A stretch of 64,000 nucleotides of DNA from Vesta saturnalis. Lineage: Eukaryota > Arthropoda > Insecta > Coleoptera > Lampyridae. Position numbers and translations under genes: made by a program. Position 1 is the first letter of the stretch. Every line of letters starts with the position of its first letter. The DNA is taken from NCBI GenBank assembly GCA_036346205.1, contig JARFJB010001278.1, positions 545,001-609,000 of the forward strand, in the 5' to 3' direction. Shown here piece after piece: positions 21,494 through 32,331 of the stretch. The notes beneath the pieces are model-generated. The model was not told where the DNA came from. It saw only the letters and a list, made by a program, of their open reading frames with translations, and made no database searches.

Positions 21494-22806
21494 CTATTTA
21501 CTGTCATTATTAGCAATAGCGGTTTCTTGAAATTCAAGAGCACCTTCTTTACAAAAATAATTTGTAAATACTTCACGTATGTGTCTAGCATACCTCGTAG
21601 ATTGATTTGTTCTATTAACAAATAATTCATCAAAATTATTAAAACTGCAAGTTTCTTTATAAGTTGTATTGGTTTCAGTGATTTCGCTATCAACTGTTCT
21701 TATCATATTGTGAAGAACACAAGCAGCTTTAATAATTTTGTCACAAGTCTCAGGTTGAACAGCTATCGATGATTCAAATATTCTAAATTTGGACACCAAG
21801 ATGCCAAATGTGCATTCAACAATACTACGTGTGTAAGACAGCCTGTAGTTAAAAATCCTTTTTTGTTTACTTAGTTGCTTTCTTGGATAAGGTTTCATTA
21901 TATTTTTTGTTAATTGAAATGCTTCATCTGCAAGAATCACATAGGGTAATTTTTCACCTTTTGTTATCGCACGATTACCAGGTAAATCTAACAAGCCTTC
22001 AGACAACTGCTTTCCAAATTCATATTTTTTAAAAATGCCACCATCACTATTCTTACCATATGCACCGACATCGATCATAGTAAATTTATAATTTGAATCC
22101 ACTAAAGATAATAGCACCAAGGAGTGGTATAATTTATAATTGTAATACAATGAGCGACAATTACTAGGTTTCTTTATCCTAACGTGTTTACCATCAATTG
22201 CACCGATACAATTGGGGAAATTTTTTTTTCAAAATCCTTGGCAATTTGAAGCCATTGAGCTTTATCGGGAAACTTTAAAAATTCTTTTTGAAGCTCAAAA
22301 TATATTAATTCTAACATACCTCGTACGATTGAACATATATGGTTCGGACTTATTCTGAATTAATAACTTGCAGATGAGTATGATTCACCATTTGCCAAAA
22401 ATCTATGAAATTAAATATTTTAGATACTAAATGTAAAGATATTAATATACCTTATGGTTACAGTAATCCTTTCTAAAAATCCAATACTTTTTCTGTAATT
22501 AGTATGACCAATTACAAACGAAGGCGTCACTTTGTCCACAAGTAAGCAAAAACACTTTTTTGACATCCGATAATAATTTTTAAATTTCACAGGATCTTTG
22601 TATAACTGAGGAACCAACACATGAAATTCTCCTTCTTGTTCCCTGTGTAAAAATATTTCCCTAACCCATAAACTTTGTGTTTTAACACGTCTTTTTAGCA
22701 GAATATATTCTAATATAGTTCCATCAGACGAAGAACTGCTACTCGAAGTCTCCATGGCAGAATTTTTCGTACACAGATAAACCCCTGTACAAAATTTATA
22801 AAACAC
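21494..22806 (-). pseudogene. Harbinger transposase (DDE_Tnp_4, HARBI1-like), stop and frameshift
   Basis: The N-terminal exon (22806 to about 22447) has a Ser-rich start near METSSSSS, then VRTKSLWVR-like sequence (seen as VKTQSLWVREIF) and YYRMSKKCF, a family landmark. After a short intron the second part includes GAIDGKHVRIKKPSNCRS (first Asp), IDVGAYGKNSDGGIF (second Asp) and TRSIVECTFGIL (catalytic Glu). All three catalytic acids are present. There is an in-frame TAA at about 22362, and an A-run near 22226 shifts the frame just before GAIDGKHV. Without these two lesions the gene would have near-normal length (about 400 codons). Confidence 0.88.
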
Positions 22807-23127
22807 AGCAAGTATGTAAATGTGTGTAAGTTAGGTTAATTTACCGTGGGTACCATAACTAACTGTTTTATTTATGGTGGGTACGTAGAAACCTGCAGAA
22901 TTATTATCGACTTTAGCGCGACATTTAAAAATCTGTTGCCTTGGACGGTAGGCCCTATGCGACGGTTGTTTAATGTTTGGTCGGTTGAAATTGGACGATC
23001 GTGGATGATCATGCTTGGCCGTCTCTCTGTGCGACTGCCGCCTAATACTTGATGATTTCCCAATTATACGATGATGCCGGATAGATAAATTAAATAATAG
23101 ATATTTATGTATTAGGGCATAATCAGA

Positions 23128-23191
23128 AGATTATGGCTCGAGGAATGTTGAAAGCCCGACGCGAAGCGAGGGCTTTTCTGAGCCATAATCT
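23128..23191. repeat. Nested hairpin, 64 bp
   Basis: AGATTATGGCTC at 23128 pairs with GAGCCATAATCT ending at 23191, and inside it GAAAGCCC pairs with GGGCTTTTC around a CGCGAAGCG-type loop. The two stems are in register, suggesting a structured RNA or a foldback end. Confidence 0.6.
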
Positions 23192-23500
23192 AATTTGCCG
23201 TGGTACTAAATGTTTTATTTTATTTTGCACCATGAAACTGGAACAAAATATTAAAAAGATTCAGTATTTTCGGCAAGTTTTTAAATGCAAATGCAGTGAA
23301 ATAAAGTCGACAGTAGGCTAATTTGTTGTTACTAAGATACTGTGATATAGCTAGTATATATCATGTCATGTGTTTGCTGTTAATCATGCTGCTTAGCATC
23401 AATGACATTTCCGTGCTATAAAGACCACATTACGCCCGCATTTGGAGGCGTATAAAGAACATTATGGTGGCAAAATAAAATATATAATATAGTTATCGGT
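23192..23500. other. Spacer, nothing recognised
   Basis: No gene or repeat that I can support. Confidence 0.4.
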
Positions 23501-23509
23501 TATTTTTTA

Positions 23510-23723
23510 CGCTGTGACTATCCACACGCAAAAATTATAACCTTAAACTGTCTAAAGATGGAAATAAAAAAGAAAAAAAAATCTACGGTGACCTGGGATT
23601 CTCTCAATGGACTGTAGCGTAACGTAGCCTTGGATCCTAGGTTACTGTAGATTTTAGATTCCCTTTTTATTTCCATTTTTTTAAACAGATTTAGGTTAAT
23701 TTTGCGTGCGGATAGTCACAGCC
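23510..23723. mobile_element. Foldback MITE with perfect 9-bp duplication (MULE-like)
   Basis: TATTTTTTA at 23501-23509 and again at 23724-23732 flanks an element whose left end CGCTGTGACTATCC is the inverted copy of the right end (complement GGCTGTGACTATCC). The whole 214 bp can fold: ACACGCAAAAATTATAACC and CTAAAGATGGAAATAAAAA pair with the right half. A 9-bp duplication suggests Mutator-like mobilisation, though the duplicated word is A/T-only. Confidence 0.75.
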
Positions 23724-23802
23724 TATTTTTTAATTTCTTTCAAAGTTTATTTCGGGAAAAGAAAATTTTCTAAAATTGTGGTTAGGTGGGCCCTTATTCT
23801 TC

Positions 23803-26006
23803 TTAACTTCTAACTGAGTATATTCTGTTTATATTATTGCTTCTAGTAAATGGTACCACATTTGGCAACACTGCTTTAATTTTGGGCTGTTTACGATCAA
23901 CCGGGAATTGCTGGAATGTTTTATTAGGTATGTGTATTGTATTTCGTTGAGTCATTACGTAAACATAGATAAACTTTGAAAGTGCGTCATAAAAAGCTGC
24001 TTTTGTGGTGAATGTTGAAAACTTTTGGCCCTTTAATATTATTGTTAAGGTGGGTTTATAAAGGAAAAATATTTTAATATAGCTTCTTAGATTAGCAATG
24101 AACTTTACATGGCTATCATCATTATAAGTAATCTTTTCAGAATCAGATGAGGTGTCAAATGCTAGTTCTTCTATCTTTTTGGGTATGGATTTTCTTTGCT
24201 TACTGTCCTTTTTCTGATTATCATAAAAATCTCTATAAGATTTATCAGACACTACCATGGGAAAAGATGTTCTTTTCCTTTTTGGTGTAACTTCTTTCTT
24301 TGGGGTTTTAGGGAACATCAAAGAGCGTTTAAAAGGTGTGGGCACCTTCCACCCGAACTTAGATTTTTCTTCATATTTTTTAATTCCTTTACCAATATGT
24401 GAACTATTAGTTTTTTGTTCAATATCAGTTCTGCTTGGACCAGGGAACGAGTTATTTCTTCGTTCAATATTAGTAGTACTTGGACCAGGGATGGAGTCAT
24501 TATTTCTTTGTTCATTATCACTTATATTTTTTGTTAAATCTCTGTTACCATGAGTGTCACTATTATCCATTTTTGTAGATTCCAGTTCAACGACATCATG
24601 TTTTAAATTAAACCAAACATTATAAAGATTCAGTGATGCTATGTTTCCATTCCAATTGATTCCTGCATTAAATATTTCACGAAAATTACGAAGATCTTCT
24701 TCACCGATCTTTTCCTCATCGGCAATTAGAACCTGCTTTTTAAATGAAAAGTTATTATTACGATTTGCTGCAGTTGGAAAATTGATTGGAGTTCGGTTTA
24801 GGATACACTTTGATTTGTCTACATTATTTTTATCAAAAGGAAAAATACCACTCTTTCTAAAACCATTCTTTATTGTTTTTTCAGTAGCATATTCTTCAAA
24901 AACTGTACTTAAGTAGAACCAAATGTATAGCGCGTTACATCCTTTGGAAAATTGTCAAATTTCCATTTTCTGACTGCTGATACCCATCCTGATTTTAACG
25001 GTTTGAATATTGCAAAATCCGCTGGTTGCATTATGTGGGTAGTGTTTGGGGGCAATGCAATTAAAATAATTCCGTTATCATCGCAAAAATGGCTCACTTG
25101 TTGTGTAAGATGTGAACGATGCCCATCTATAAAAAATGCGACTGGTTTCTGAATATTATTTTGGTTTAAGTATGAAAAGAAGTGGTTTGCCATATACTCA
25201 TAGAAAACCTCGGAATTTATCCAACCGGAGTCAGACCTACCTAGTGCCCAATTTTCTGGCACTGAATCAACTATTACTTTGGGCATTTTCTTGTATGGGA
25301 AAATTATCATAGGAGGAACTCTTTTCCCATCAGCTGAGAAAGCCGCTAAAACAGTAAGTTGCTCTTTTTCACTTTGGACGTGTTGATAGAAATCTTCGAA
25401 AATTTCTGAGGGCCCTAACACTTTACCACTTTTTGGACAGAGATTAAACCCTGCTTCATCAGCATTAAATATGCGGCTACTGTCTTGCAAGACGTCCATC
25501 AAATTGTTTTCTTCAAAGTAAGATTTTATTTCATCAAACCACAAGTAAATACGGTCCAGTGACACAGCCGCTCGAGCCTTACTTAAAGATTCTGCATGTT
25601 TTTCCTTGATGCATGGATGTCTTTTAAGAAAACCTTTGAACCAAGACCTTTCAGGGGTAGAATTGCCACTTAGAAAACGTGTTTCTTTCTTATTGTCTTT
25701 TAAAAACCTTTGAACCGATGTCAACAAGTTATTCTTGTGCACTGGAAAACCTTTTTTGGCCATATTCAGTATCCATTCCACTAGTGTTTGCTCTTCAGCA
25801 TCAGATAGTTCTGTAGGTGGACCCATTTTCCGATGCAATGGAACATTGCCAGATAATTTTCTTATTAAAGTACTGCGAGGAACGTTAAATTGTCGAGCAG
25901 CTTGTTTTTTATTCAATCCTTCCCCTACAGCCCTAATAGCATTCTGCATGTCTTCCTCTGTATAACTAAAAAATTGGCGCTGACTCCTTTTCGGCGTATT
26001 TGACAT
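23803..26006 (-). pseudogene. Pogo-like transposase A (psq HTH, CENPB HTH, DDE_1), 3' part frameshifted
   Basis: The start at 26006 opens a 365-codon frame to 24909. Residues about 12-60 (YTEEDMQNAIRAVGEG...RQFNVPRSTLIRKL) are a Pipsqueak helix-turn-helix. About 65-135 (ELSDAEEQTLVEWILNMAKK...SWFKGFLKRHP) is a CENP-B type HTH. About 180-345 is the DDE_1 endonuclease: NADEAGFNL, FFIDGHRSHLT and LPPNTTHIMQPADFAIFKPL carry the three acids. The frame then breaks near 24909, and continuation in other frames gives the C-terminal GFRKSGIFPFD and, from 24570 to 23803, a Lys/Ser/Pro-rich tail. The core looks intact, which makes it the best-preserved transposase here. No partner accessory gene is evident. 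Confidence 0.9.
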
Positions 26007-26058
26007 TTTCAGAATTAACTATAAAAAATAGACCAATTAATAAAACGAATTAAAAATA

Positions 26059-26152
26059 GGTGTCCATTACTGAAATTAAACGTTTTAATAATGGACACCC
26101 CTGAGACCATTATTAATGCAAACGGAATATTATTGTATCAGTAATGGACACC
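26059..26152. repeat. Subterminal palindromes of pogo-like element A
   Basis: GGTGTCCATTACTG (26059) and TAATGGACACC (26089-26099) form a hairpin, and AGTAATGGACACC follows at 26140-26152. The same word, in the first orientation, recurs at about 26509 (GTCCATTACTG) near the presumed right end. These look like repeated transposase binding sites. Confidence 0.6.
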
Positions 26153-26489
26153 CACCCTAAAACAAAAATTTGCATAATATCGACTAATATTTTAAGAATA
26201 TGTTATTTATACCCTTACCCATAAGTACGTTAGTATTAATATATACGTCAAAACTATTTTTGTACGGTATCTTTTACAAAAAATTGCAAACAACTCACCA
26301 ACTCAAGCGGCACATAAATCAGCTGTTTATTGGTCATCTATATTGAAAATATTTTACTACTGACAGCACAATGAAAGTGGCTTACTTCAGAATATTGCCA
26401 ACGATAGAAAATGAAATACCCTACAATCTGACTGATGACATAACAATATTGGCGCTAATTTTCAAAATTGTTGTTAATTAATATTAAAA

Positions 26490-26535
26490 GTGGCCATTAC
26501 TGACTCAGTGTCCATTACTGGGGCGGTTACCCTAT
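26490..26535. repeat. Presumed right end of pogo-like element A
   Basis: TGGCCATTACTGACTCAGTG followed by TCCATTACTGGGGCGG. The two CCATTACTG words resemble the palindromic sites at 26059-26152. I could not find the matching left end, which may have been lost near 23780. Confidence 0.4.
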
Positions 26536-26610
26536 CATTTTTAGAAACGGTTGTACATTATAAAATATTTTAAACCCATATATTTCTTTGTATAAACCTA
26601 CCTTAGCATT

Positions 26611-28463
26611 ATGGATAGGAAAAAGGCATCCCATATATGGAAATTTTTACGCCTGAAGAAGAAGATGAAGCAAAATGAAATTTGTGTAAACTAAGTACAA
26701 GTTATAAAACATCTACGACTAATTTAAAAAGACATTTTGAAAGAAAACAATTTAACGCCTGATACAAATAAGAAGAAAACTCCACCACCCTCACTGTTAG
26801 AAACGCAAAATGCCAATAGTTCAGAACCACAACCCTCTACTTCTAGTTCAGTAAATTCAAATGAGACTTCTAGTGAGAAAAATTTAAGTAACATTCCTCC
26901 AAAAAAAAACAAACGCCAGAGCAAATTACCATATGTTGCTCAAACAATCGGCATTCATGCAAATAATTCGCTTATGCAACTTTTTACTTTAACGTAGTTG
27001 ATGATACAGGATTTCGGAGTTTTGTCAACACTTTAAGTCCTTCATATCAACTACTTAGCAGAAAATACATACCAAATACACTTTTACCAGCTTTGTATGA
27101 AGAAAAATATGAACAAATAAAAGAAGTTGTTAAAAATGTGTTAGCTGCACAATAACGACTGATTGCTGGACATCAATACTCACTGAGAGTTTTATGGCGA
27201 CTACAATTCATTTTTTAAATAAAAAATTTGGGGCGAAATCTATTTGGTAGAATGCAGTTCATTTCCAGTGTCACATACGAGCGTTAACTTGGCTGATGAA
27301 CTAAAACGCATTGTTATTGAATGGGGTTTAGAGGGAAAAATATTTTTAGCTATATCTGACAACGCAGCAAACAATAAAAGATGAATTACTTTTGAAACAT
27401 TTAGGCTGTTATGCACATACCATTAACTTAATACTTAAAGATGGACTCAAAATTGTGGTACCAATAACTTTCAAACTAGGCACATTAGTTGCTCATTTTA
27501 AGCGAAGCAGCACAGCATTGTCTAAACTAAAGGAAATACAAAAACAATTAGGGAAAAGTCCCTAAAATTGATTGCAGGATGTGGTAACACGGTGGAGCCC
27601 CACCTACCATATGATAGACAGAATATTAGAATTGGAGGAACCTCTTCGTTCAACCAATGGCTCTTTTAAATTCCACCAACCTGCCAATTATATCCGTTGA
27701 AGAATGACAATTATTATCGGGCATTAAAAACATTTTGCAACCGATGGAAGAGGTTACCAAAATTATTTGTGGTCAGTGTTACGTCACCTTGTCTTCAGTT
27801 ATTATATTAACAATAGGTCTTGAAAATATTTATATAGCATTAAAAAACAATGACAATAATTCGAAACATGATAATTACTATTTTAAATGGCATTTCTACA
27901 CGATTAGGTGACTTGGAAAATTCCAAAACTTTGATGATCTTTACATTTTTAGATCCCCGATTTAAAAATGCAGGATTTTCCAGTGCTACTGTAGCTGAGC
28001 GGGCTAAAAACCTTGTTACTAATTTAGTGTGTTCTAAAATAAGTGAAATGTCTATGCAAAAAAAAATCAGTTGATTCACAGGATCAAAATGAAAATGAAA
28101 ATAAGGTCGAAACACCATTGCAGAAGACAATCAGTTTGGGGACTGTTTGACACCAAAGCAGCTTCAACCTCTACGAGAAGCGTGAGTTCAGCTACCTCAA
28201 GGGCAATTATAGAGATCCAAAGGTACCTTGGAAAAGAATTACTTGAAAGGGATAAGGATCCACTTCAGTGGTGGAAACAGTATTGTTACAACTTTCCTTT
28301 TTTATCCAAAGTGGTAAAGGAGAAGTTTGGGGTAGTTGCTACATCTGTACCTTGTGAGCGGGTGTTCTCCAAATCTGGACAATTATTATCAGAAAGAAGG
28401 TCATGACTAAGCGTAGATAAGGTTAAAAAGATAATGTTCTTAAACGTTAATTTTAATATTTAA
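26611..28463 (+). pseudogene. hAT transposase with BED finger (ZBED-like), full length but broken
   Basis: Starts at ATG 26611 as MDRKKASHIWKFFTPEEEDE with a BED zinc finger: HIWKFF, NLCK, then TSTTNLKRHFERK. A Ser/Asn/Pro-rich linker follows (to about 26990), then FRSFVNTLSPSYQLLSRKYI and PALYEEKYEQIKEVV. In shifting frames come TSILTESFM-like, SDNAANN and LKHLGCYAHTINL, all hAT core blocks. Later FTFLDPRFKNAGF precedes the dimerisation region: QWWKQYCYNFPFLSKVVKEK, then GVVATSVPCERVFSKSGQLL. The final frame has a TGA at 28404 and another stop at 28461. Many indels and stops make it a fossil. The order and length (about 600 codons) match the family. Confidence 0.85.
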
Positions 28464-29560
28464 TTTATAATTATTTAATCGGAATTTGTTTTTTTTGTAC
28501 CTTATACCGTTTTAAAATATCGTTGTATTCTTTGTTTGTTTATGTTTTTAAATTTTTTACTTAAGTAAATCTTTAAAAATGCAACAGACGATGGTATTAT
28601 TTTTCCTATAAAAACATCTAAATAAATTATCAAGTCGCCATATCAACCAGTTAATTGAAGTATTATCAATTATCACTGAATTATATCAAAAGCAAAATCG
28701 CTTATTCAAAATCCACCAATGTTGTAAAAGCATATCACGCGACCAACCTTGCTCTCGAACAGCGATCGTATCGCTTGCTGCTCAAGAGCGGCGTACCTAT
28801 GATTAGACGTGATCACGTGATGTATTAAATTAAAATGCTCCGAAATGTTCGTGTGATTTCTGAAACACCGGAGCAGGTTACGACTGTGACGGCATCGGAG
28901 CAGTGACAAGTTAAGCAGTCTGCGAAATCGCAACCCACCTCTAGCCAGTGGTCACACGACCTTGTCACGTGGTCCTGATTTTATCATACATACCGTTAGT
29001 TTCGAAATTACAAATTCGTTAGTACCGTTTATCTGAAATGTTCATGCAATTGAATTTGATAACGCATACATTTTTGGGAAGATTTTCAATTGTAAGGTTT
29101 TTATTTTGTCTTTTACGTATTTGGAAAGTATTCGAAATTTTTACAAATTGTGCGATAGGTAATTGGTTCGATTCCCGTTACCGTCTGTGTGAGGTATTTT
29201 AGAGGGTTTTCCTCGTGGGGTGAATATAGGATGGTGTGCTCACGAGGCCGCGAAGTGGCTTCACTCGTGGTTGTTTCTCGGTACAGTTGTATTGTTTGCA
29301 AGGAAGTAGTTCTTAAATTCCATTCTGTTTTCTCAACCGCGTGTCTTCTTTATCTGTAAATTTGAATTTGTATTATTTTGGGACAATAAATTGTAGGAGA
29401 GGAGTGGTATGAATGGGACACTTTTTTTATGCGCTAAGCAAACATTAATTTTTTTACTTTTACAAGAATTTTTTGTTACGGGATTATTGTTAATAAATTT
29501 GAGCACAAGATAAAAAGCAATAGATCTCAAAAGATTTATTTATTCACAAAACAAACATTT
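28464..29560. other. Mixed AT-rich and GC-richer spacer, no gene
   Basis: Holds AT-rich DNA up to 28700 and then a GC-richer patch at 28730-28980 with several short inverted words. A lone pol III B-box-like word, GGTTCGATTCCCG, lies at 29164. No open frame is convincing. Confidence 0.4.
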
Positions 29561-29574
29561 AAGAAAAATGTAAT

Positions 29575-29633
29575 ATGTCCCATTCAAAACCCCATGGTGT
29601 TGATGGGACACCATGGGGTTTTGAATGGGACAT
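29575..29633. repeat. Perfect 26-bp hairpin with 7-nt loop
   Basis: The arm at 29575-29600 (starting ATGTCCCATTCAAAACC) is exactly complementary to 29608-29633, with TGATGGG as the loop. A related word, GAATGGGACAC, lies at 29411. It stands at the 3' side of pogo-like relic B and is likely part of its subterminal repeats. Confidence 0.9.
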
Positions 29634-29639
29634 TGAATT

Positions 29640-30510
29640 TTAAACAGAAGTTCAAGACTTAAACCATTGTTGAGTTAGAGGATTCGTCCAAATTATCTCT
29701 CATAATTTTCAAAACGTATGGGAAAATAAATAATTTTATGTGATCTTTTGTTCCGCATTTGTTATTAGGTGGTTTCAGCTTTTTCTTTACACGTTCCTTT
29801 CAACGTCACTTAATATCTTTTTTAGGGATAATAGAACCTATTCAATTACCGAATCTTCTTAACAATTTGATTTGGAATTCTTGATTTTCCAATTTTGATT
29901 GAATGCGTCCAATGTAACATAGCTTATTTTTTTTGGAGCAGTCATCAAGAACGAAGTCATTCTCTTCCAAAGCTTGCTCTCCTTCGGTACTGAAATCTGA
30001 GTTGCAATTTTCATCAATATCAAAATTTTCAGATATGTCATCGTCCGTATTTTCAAATTCGATGTGTTCATCCTAGGAGTCACTGTTGCTGGATTCTTCG
30101 AAAACTTTCTCACTGGTTTATTACCTTTTTCGTAATATTTTCTTCCTTAGCTTTGAGTTGTGTGCTTCTTCAGTAAATTTTTTCACCCGTGTCGGTTAAC
30201 ACCCTTGTACTCCCCTTTTTTCGTCCTCTTTTGTTCATATTTTTTCGTTCTGGGGCCTTTGGAAAAGGTCTTATGGCTTCGGGCGTAACCGTTGTTTGTA
30301 TTTTACTGGTAGATGGTATTGCCTCAGGCTTATCGTAATCGCATGGTGTTTGTGAACGTGTTGTTGGATCGGCGTGATCTGTGACAGAAGAGCATAAGAA
30401 ATCGGAGGCATCAAAAATATTGCGATTCAGAGGATAAATCCCCGTTGAGCTAAAGCCAGAAATAATGTTCTTTGGTGTGAAGGCATTCAGATAAGCTTTA
30501 TTTGATAGAG
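29640..30510 (-). pseudogene. Pogo-like transposase relic B, C-terminal third
   Basis: The - strand reads AYLNAFTPKNIISGFSSTGI then YPLNRNIFDASDF, the family's post-catalytic motif, followed by a Ser/Thr/Pro-rich tail with KRGRKKGSTRVLTDT. Further down come KKNKLCYIGRIQ and IKLLRRFGN, a small C-terminal domain seen in many insect pogo-like proteins. Frame changes are frequent. The catalytic core is missing: upstream it is cut at the (TA)n tract at 30521. Confidence 0.75.
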
Positions 30511-30518
30511 ATGCAATT

Positions 30519-30520
<2 letters not shown>

Positions 30521-30562
<42 letters not shown>
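30521..30562. repeat. (TA)n microsatellite at a repeat junction
   Basis: About 42 bases of alternating A and T, separating pogo-like relic B from the left arm of the palindrome. Confidence 0.95.
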
Positions 30563-30564
<2 letters not shown>

Positions 30565-30565
<1 letters not shown>

Positions 30566-30687
30566 CAGTCTTAGATTTCTTTTTATGGGGTTACTTGCAA
30601 AATAAAATATACCAATTTCAATATGATAACATTAAACGTTTGACAAATGCAGTTAGAGAAGCTTTCAGACCCTATTATTGCGCTTAA
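30565..30687 (+). pseudogene. Mariner transposase C-terminal end (left palindrome arm)
   Basis: The + strand reads SVLDFFLWGYLQNKIYQFQY then REAFRPYYCA and a stop, identical in content to the end of the larger copy on the - strand at 32332-32580. It contains only the last block after the third catalytic acid. Confidence 0.8.
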
Positions 30688-30861
30688 TGCTATAGAACCA
30701 ATTGGAAGAGTGTGTGAAGCATGTATAAAACAGAATCGGAGAAGGCGGTAAACAAAGGAACATAGGAAGTGCTTCCGATAACAAATTGCGCATGTCTTGT
30801 CTACATAAATAGATATTTTTATAAACGACTTAAATATCACTTTCAATGTCAAACTGCTAGA

Positions 30862-30925
30862 GTGCTGGTGGTATAGTGGTAGGAGCCGTCTTCCACGCTT
30901 TTCGTACGGGTTCAAAACCCGGCCC
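30862..30925 (+). ncRNA. tRNA-Gly-like sequence, left arm
   Basis: GTGCTGGTGGTATAGTGGTA contains the A box of a tRNA-Gly(UCC)-type gene. CTTCCAC sits at the anticodon position, and CGGGTTCAAAACCCGG is a good T arm with B box. The acceptor strands do not pair properly (GTGCTGG against GGCCCAT) and the anticodon stem is weak, so this is more likely a tRNA-derived repeat or pseudogene than a working tRNA. Confidence 0.55.
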
Positions 30926-31288
30926 ATGTAATTTTTTTTTAGGTTGCTGTAGATTTGTTTATCTAATCTACTTTTGTTAGGTTACAGTAATTTTGTTTAT
31001 CTAATCTACTTTTGTTAGGTTACAGTAATTTTGTTTATCTTCGAACATCTGTTTTAGTAATTTATATTAGGCCTGTAAAGTTGTAGGTATTATGTTTAGT
31101 TTGTAATTTTGTGTTTTTACATAAAACTTCCTAATCCTTAATCTTGTTTTTTCATGACCAACTGTATCATCAAAATGTTAAATTAACGTAACATTCATTT
31201 TTGAGGTTAATAATGTAAAAGAAATGCCACACAATATATATTTTTTGAAAGCTGAGAGTAAGCTTTATTGTATAATCAAAAAATATAC

Positions 31289-31797
31289 AGGGTATTCTAT
31301 TTGAAAAAACAAAGCTTTGGTTTATTGCCAAGAAACTGACTTTTTGTAAGGAAAACTATGCACGCCACTAAATTCTACGGAAAATTGTGTATAGAACCCA
31401 CTTTTCGCCATTTCGATAAATTACAAGGAAAAGCAGTTACGAGGGTTGCTTAAAAAGGTGCAAATTTTGAATTTCGCCCTGTAACGCCAATACTAGTAGG
31501 ACTATGACAATTATGTTTGTGGCATCCTTCGTTTCACGAAAAAGTAGAACTGGGCCGCGAAAACCGTATCTTTCTATCTTTGCTCGCAAATGAGATACCC
31601 TACAATGTCAACCAAAATGGGACACAGTGTACAATAAGTAAAAATAAAATTTAACTTTTTAAATGCTTTGCCTTTAATTTATCGAAATGGCGAAAAGTGG
31701 GTTTTATACAGAATTTTCCGTAAAATTTGGGTTCTGTTTTCCCCAAAAAATCAGTTTTCAATAAACCAAACTTTGTTTTTAATGGAACACCCTTATA
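31289..31797. mobile_element. Mariner-type MITE at the palindrome centre
   Basis: TA followed by CAGGGTATTCTATTTGAAAA at the left, and the inverted GGAACACCCT near 31786 at the right. The inner sequence is inverted for about 150 bases on each side (TTTCGCCATTTCGATAAA). No coding frame is inside. Its homologue at 39358 begins GGGTGTTCCATTTAAAAAAC. Confidence 0.6.
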
Positions 31798-32107
31798 TTT
31801 TTATTATATAAAGCTTTCAAAAAATACATATTTTGTGGCACTTCTTTACATTATTAACCTCAAAAATGAATGTTACAATTTAACATTTTGATGATATAGT
31901 TGGCCATGAAAAACAAGACTAATGTTAGGAAGTTTTGTAAAAACACAAAATTACAAACTAAATAATACCTACAACTTTACAGGCCTAATGTAAATAAAGA
32001 GATGTTCGCAGATAAACAAATCTGTAACCTAACATTTAGATTAGATAAACAAAACTGTAACTAACATAGATTAGATAAACAAAACTACAGTAACCTAAAA
32101 AATTATA

Positions 32108-32166
32108 TGGGCCGGGTTTCGAACCGTACGAACATAAGACGGCTCCTACCATTATACCACCAGCAC
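32108..32166 (-). ncRNA. tRNA-Gly-like sequence, right arm
   Basis: The - strand copy begins GTGCTGGTGGTATAATGGTA and ends CGGTTCGAAACCCGGCCCAT. Its T arm is closer to canonical (GGTTCGAAACC) than in the left arm, while the anticodon region reads CTTATGTTCG and lacks TCC. Same interpretation as the left copy. Confidence 0.5.
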
Positions 32167-32331
32167 TCTAGCAGTTTGACATTGAAAGTGATATTTAAGC
32201 CATTTATAACAATATCTATTTATGTAGACAAGATATGCGAATTTGTTATCGGAAGCACTTCCTGTTCCTTTGTTTACTGCCTTCTCCGATTCTGTTTATA
32301 CATGCTTCACTCTCCAATTGGTTCTATAGCA

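Larger units (their letters stand above)
20434..23042. mobile_element. PIF/Harbinger element, both genes, 2.6 kb, TAA duplication
   Basis: The left end GGTAGCAGTCGCACAGA follows TAA (20431-20433). The complement of the right end reads GGCGGCAGTCGCACAGA, and TAA follows at 23043-23045. Two mismatches in 17, a 3-bp TAA duplication and convergent accessory and transposase genes are the PIF/Harbinger layout. Homology of the ends continues inward (ACGATCG, GACCAAA). Both genes carry breaks, so it is probably inactive. Confidence 0.9.

Noticed and set aside
29164..29176. Pol III B-box-like word GGTTCGATTCCCG
   Set aside because: No A box at the right distance and no tRNA fold; too little for a SINE or tRNA call.
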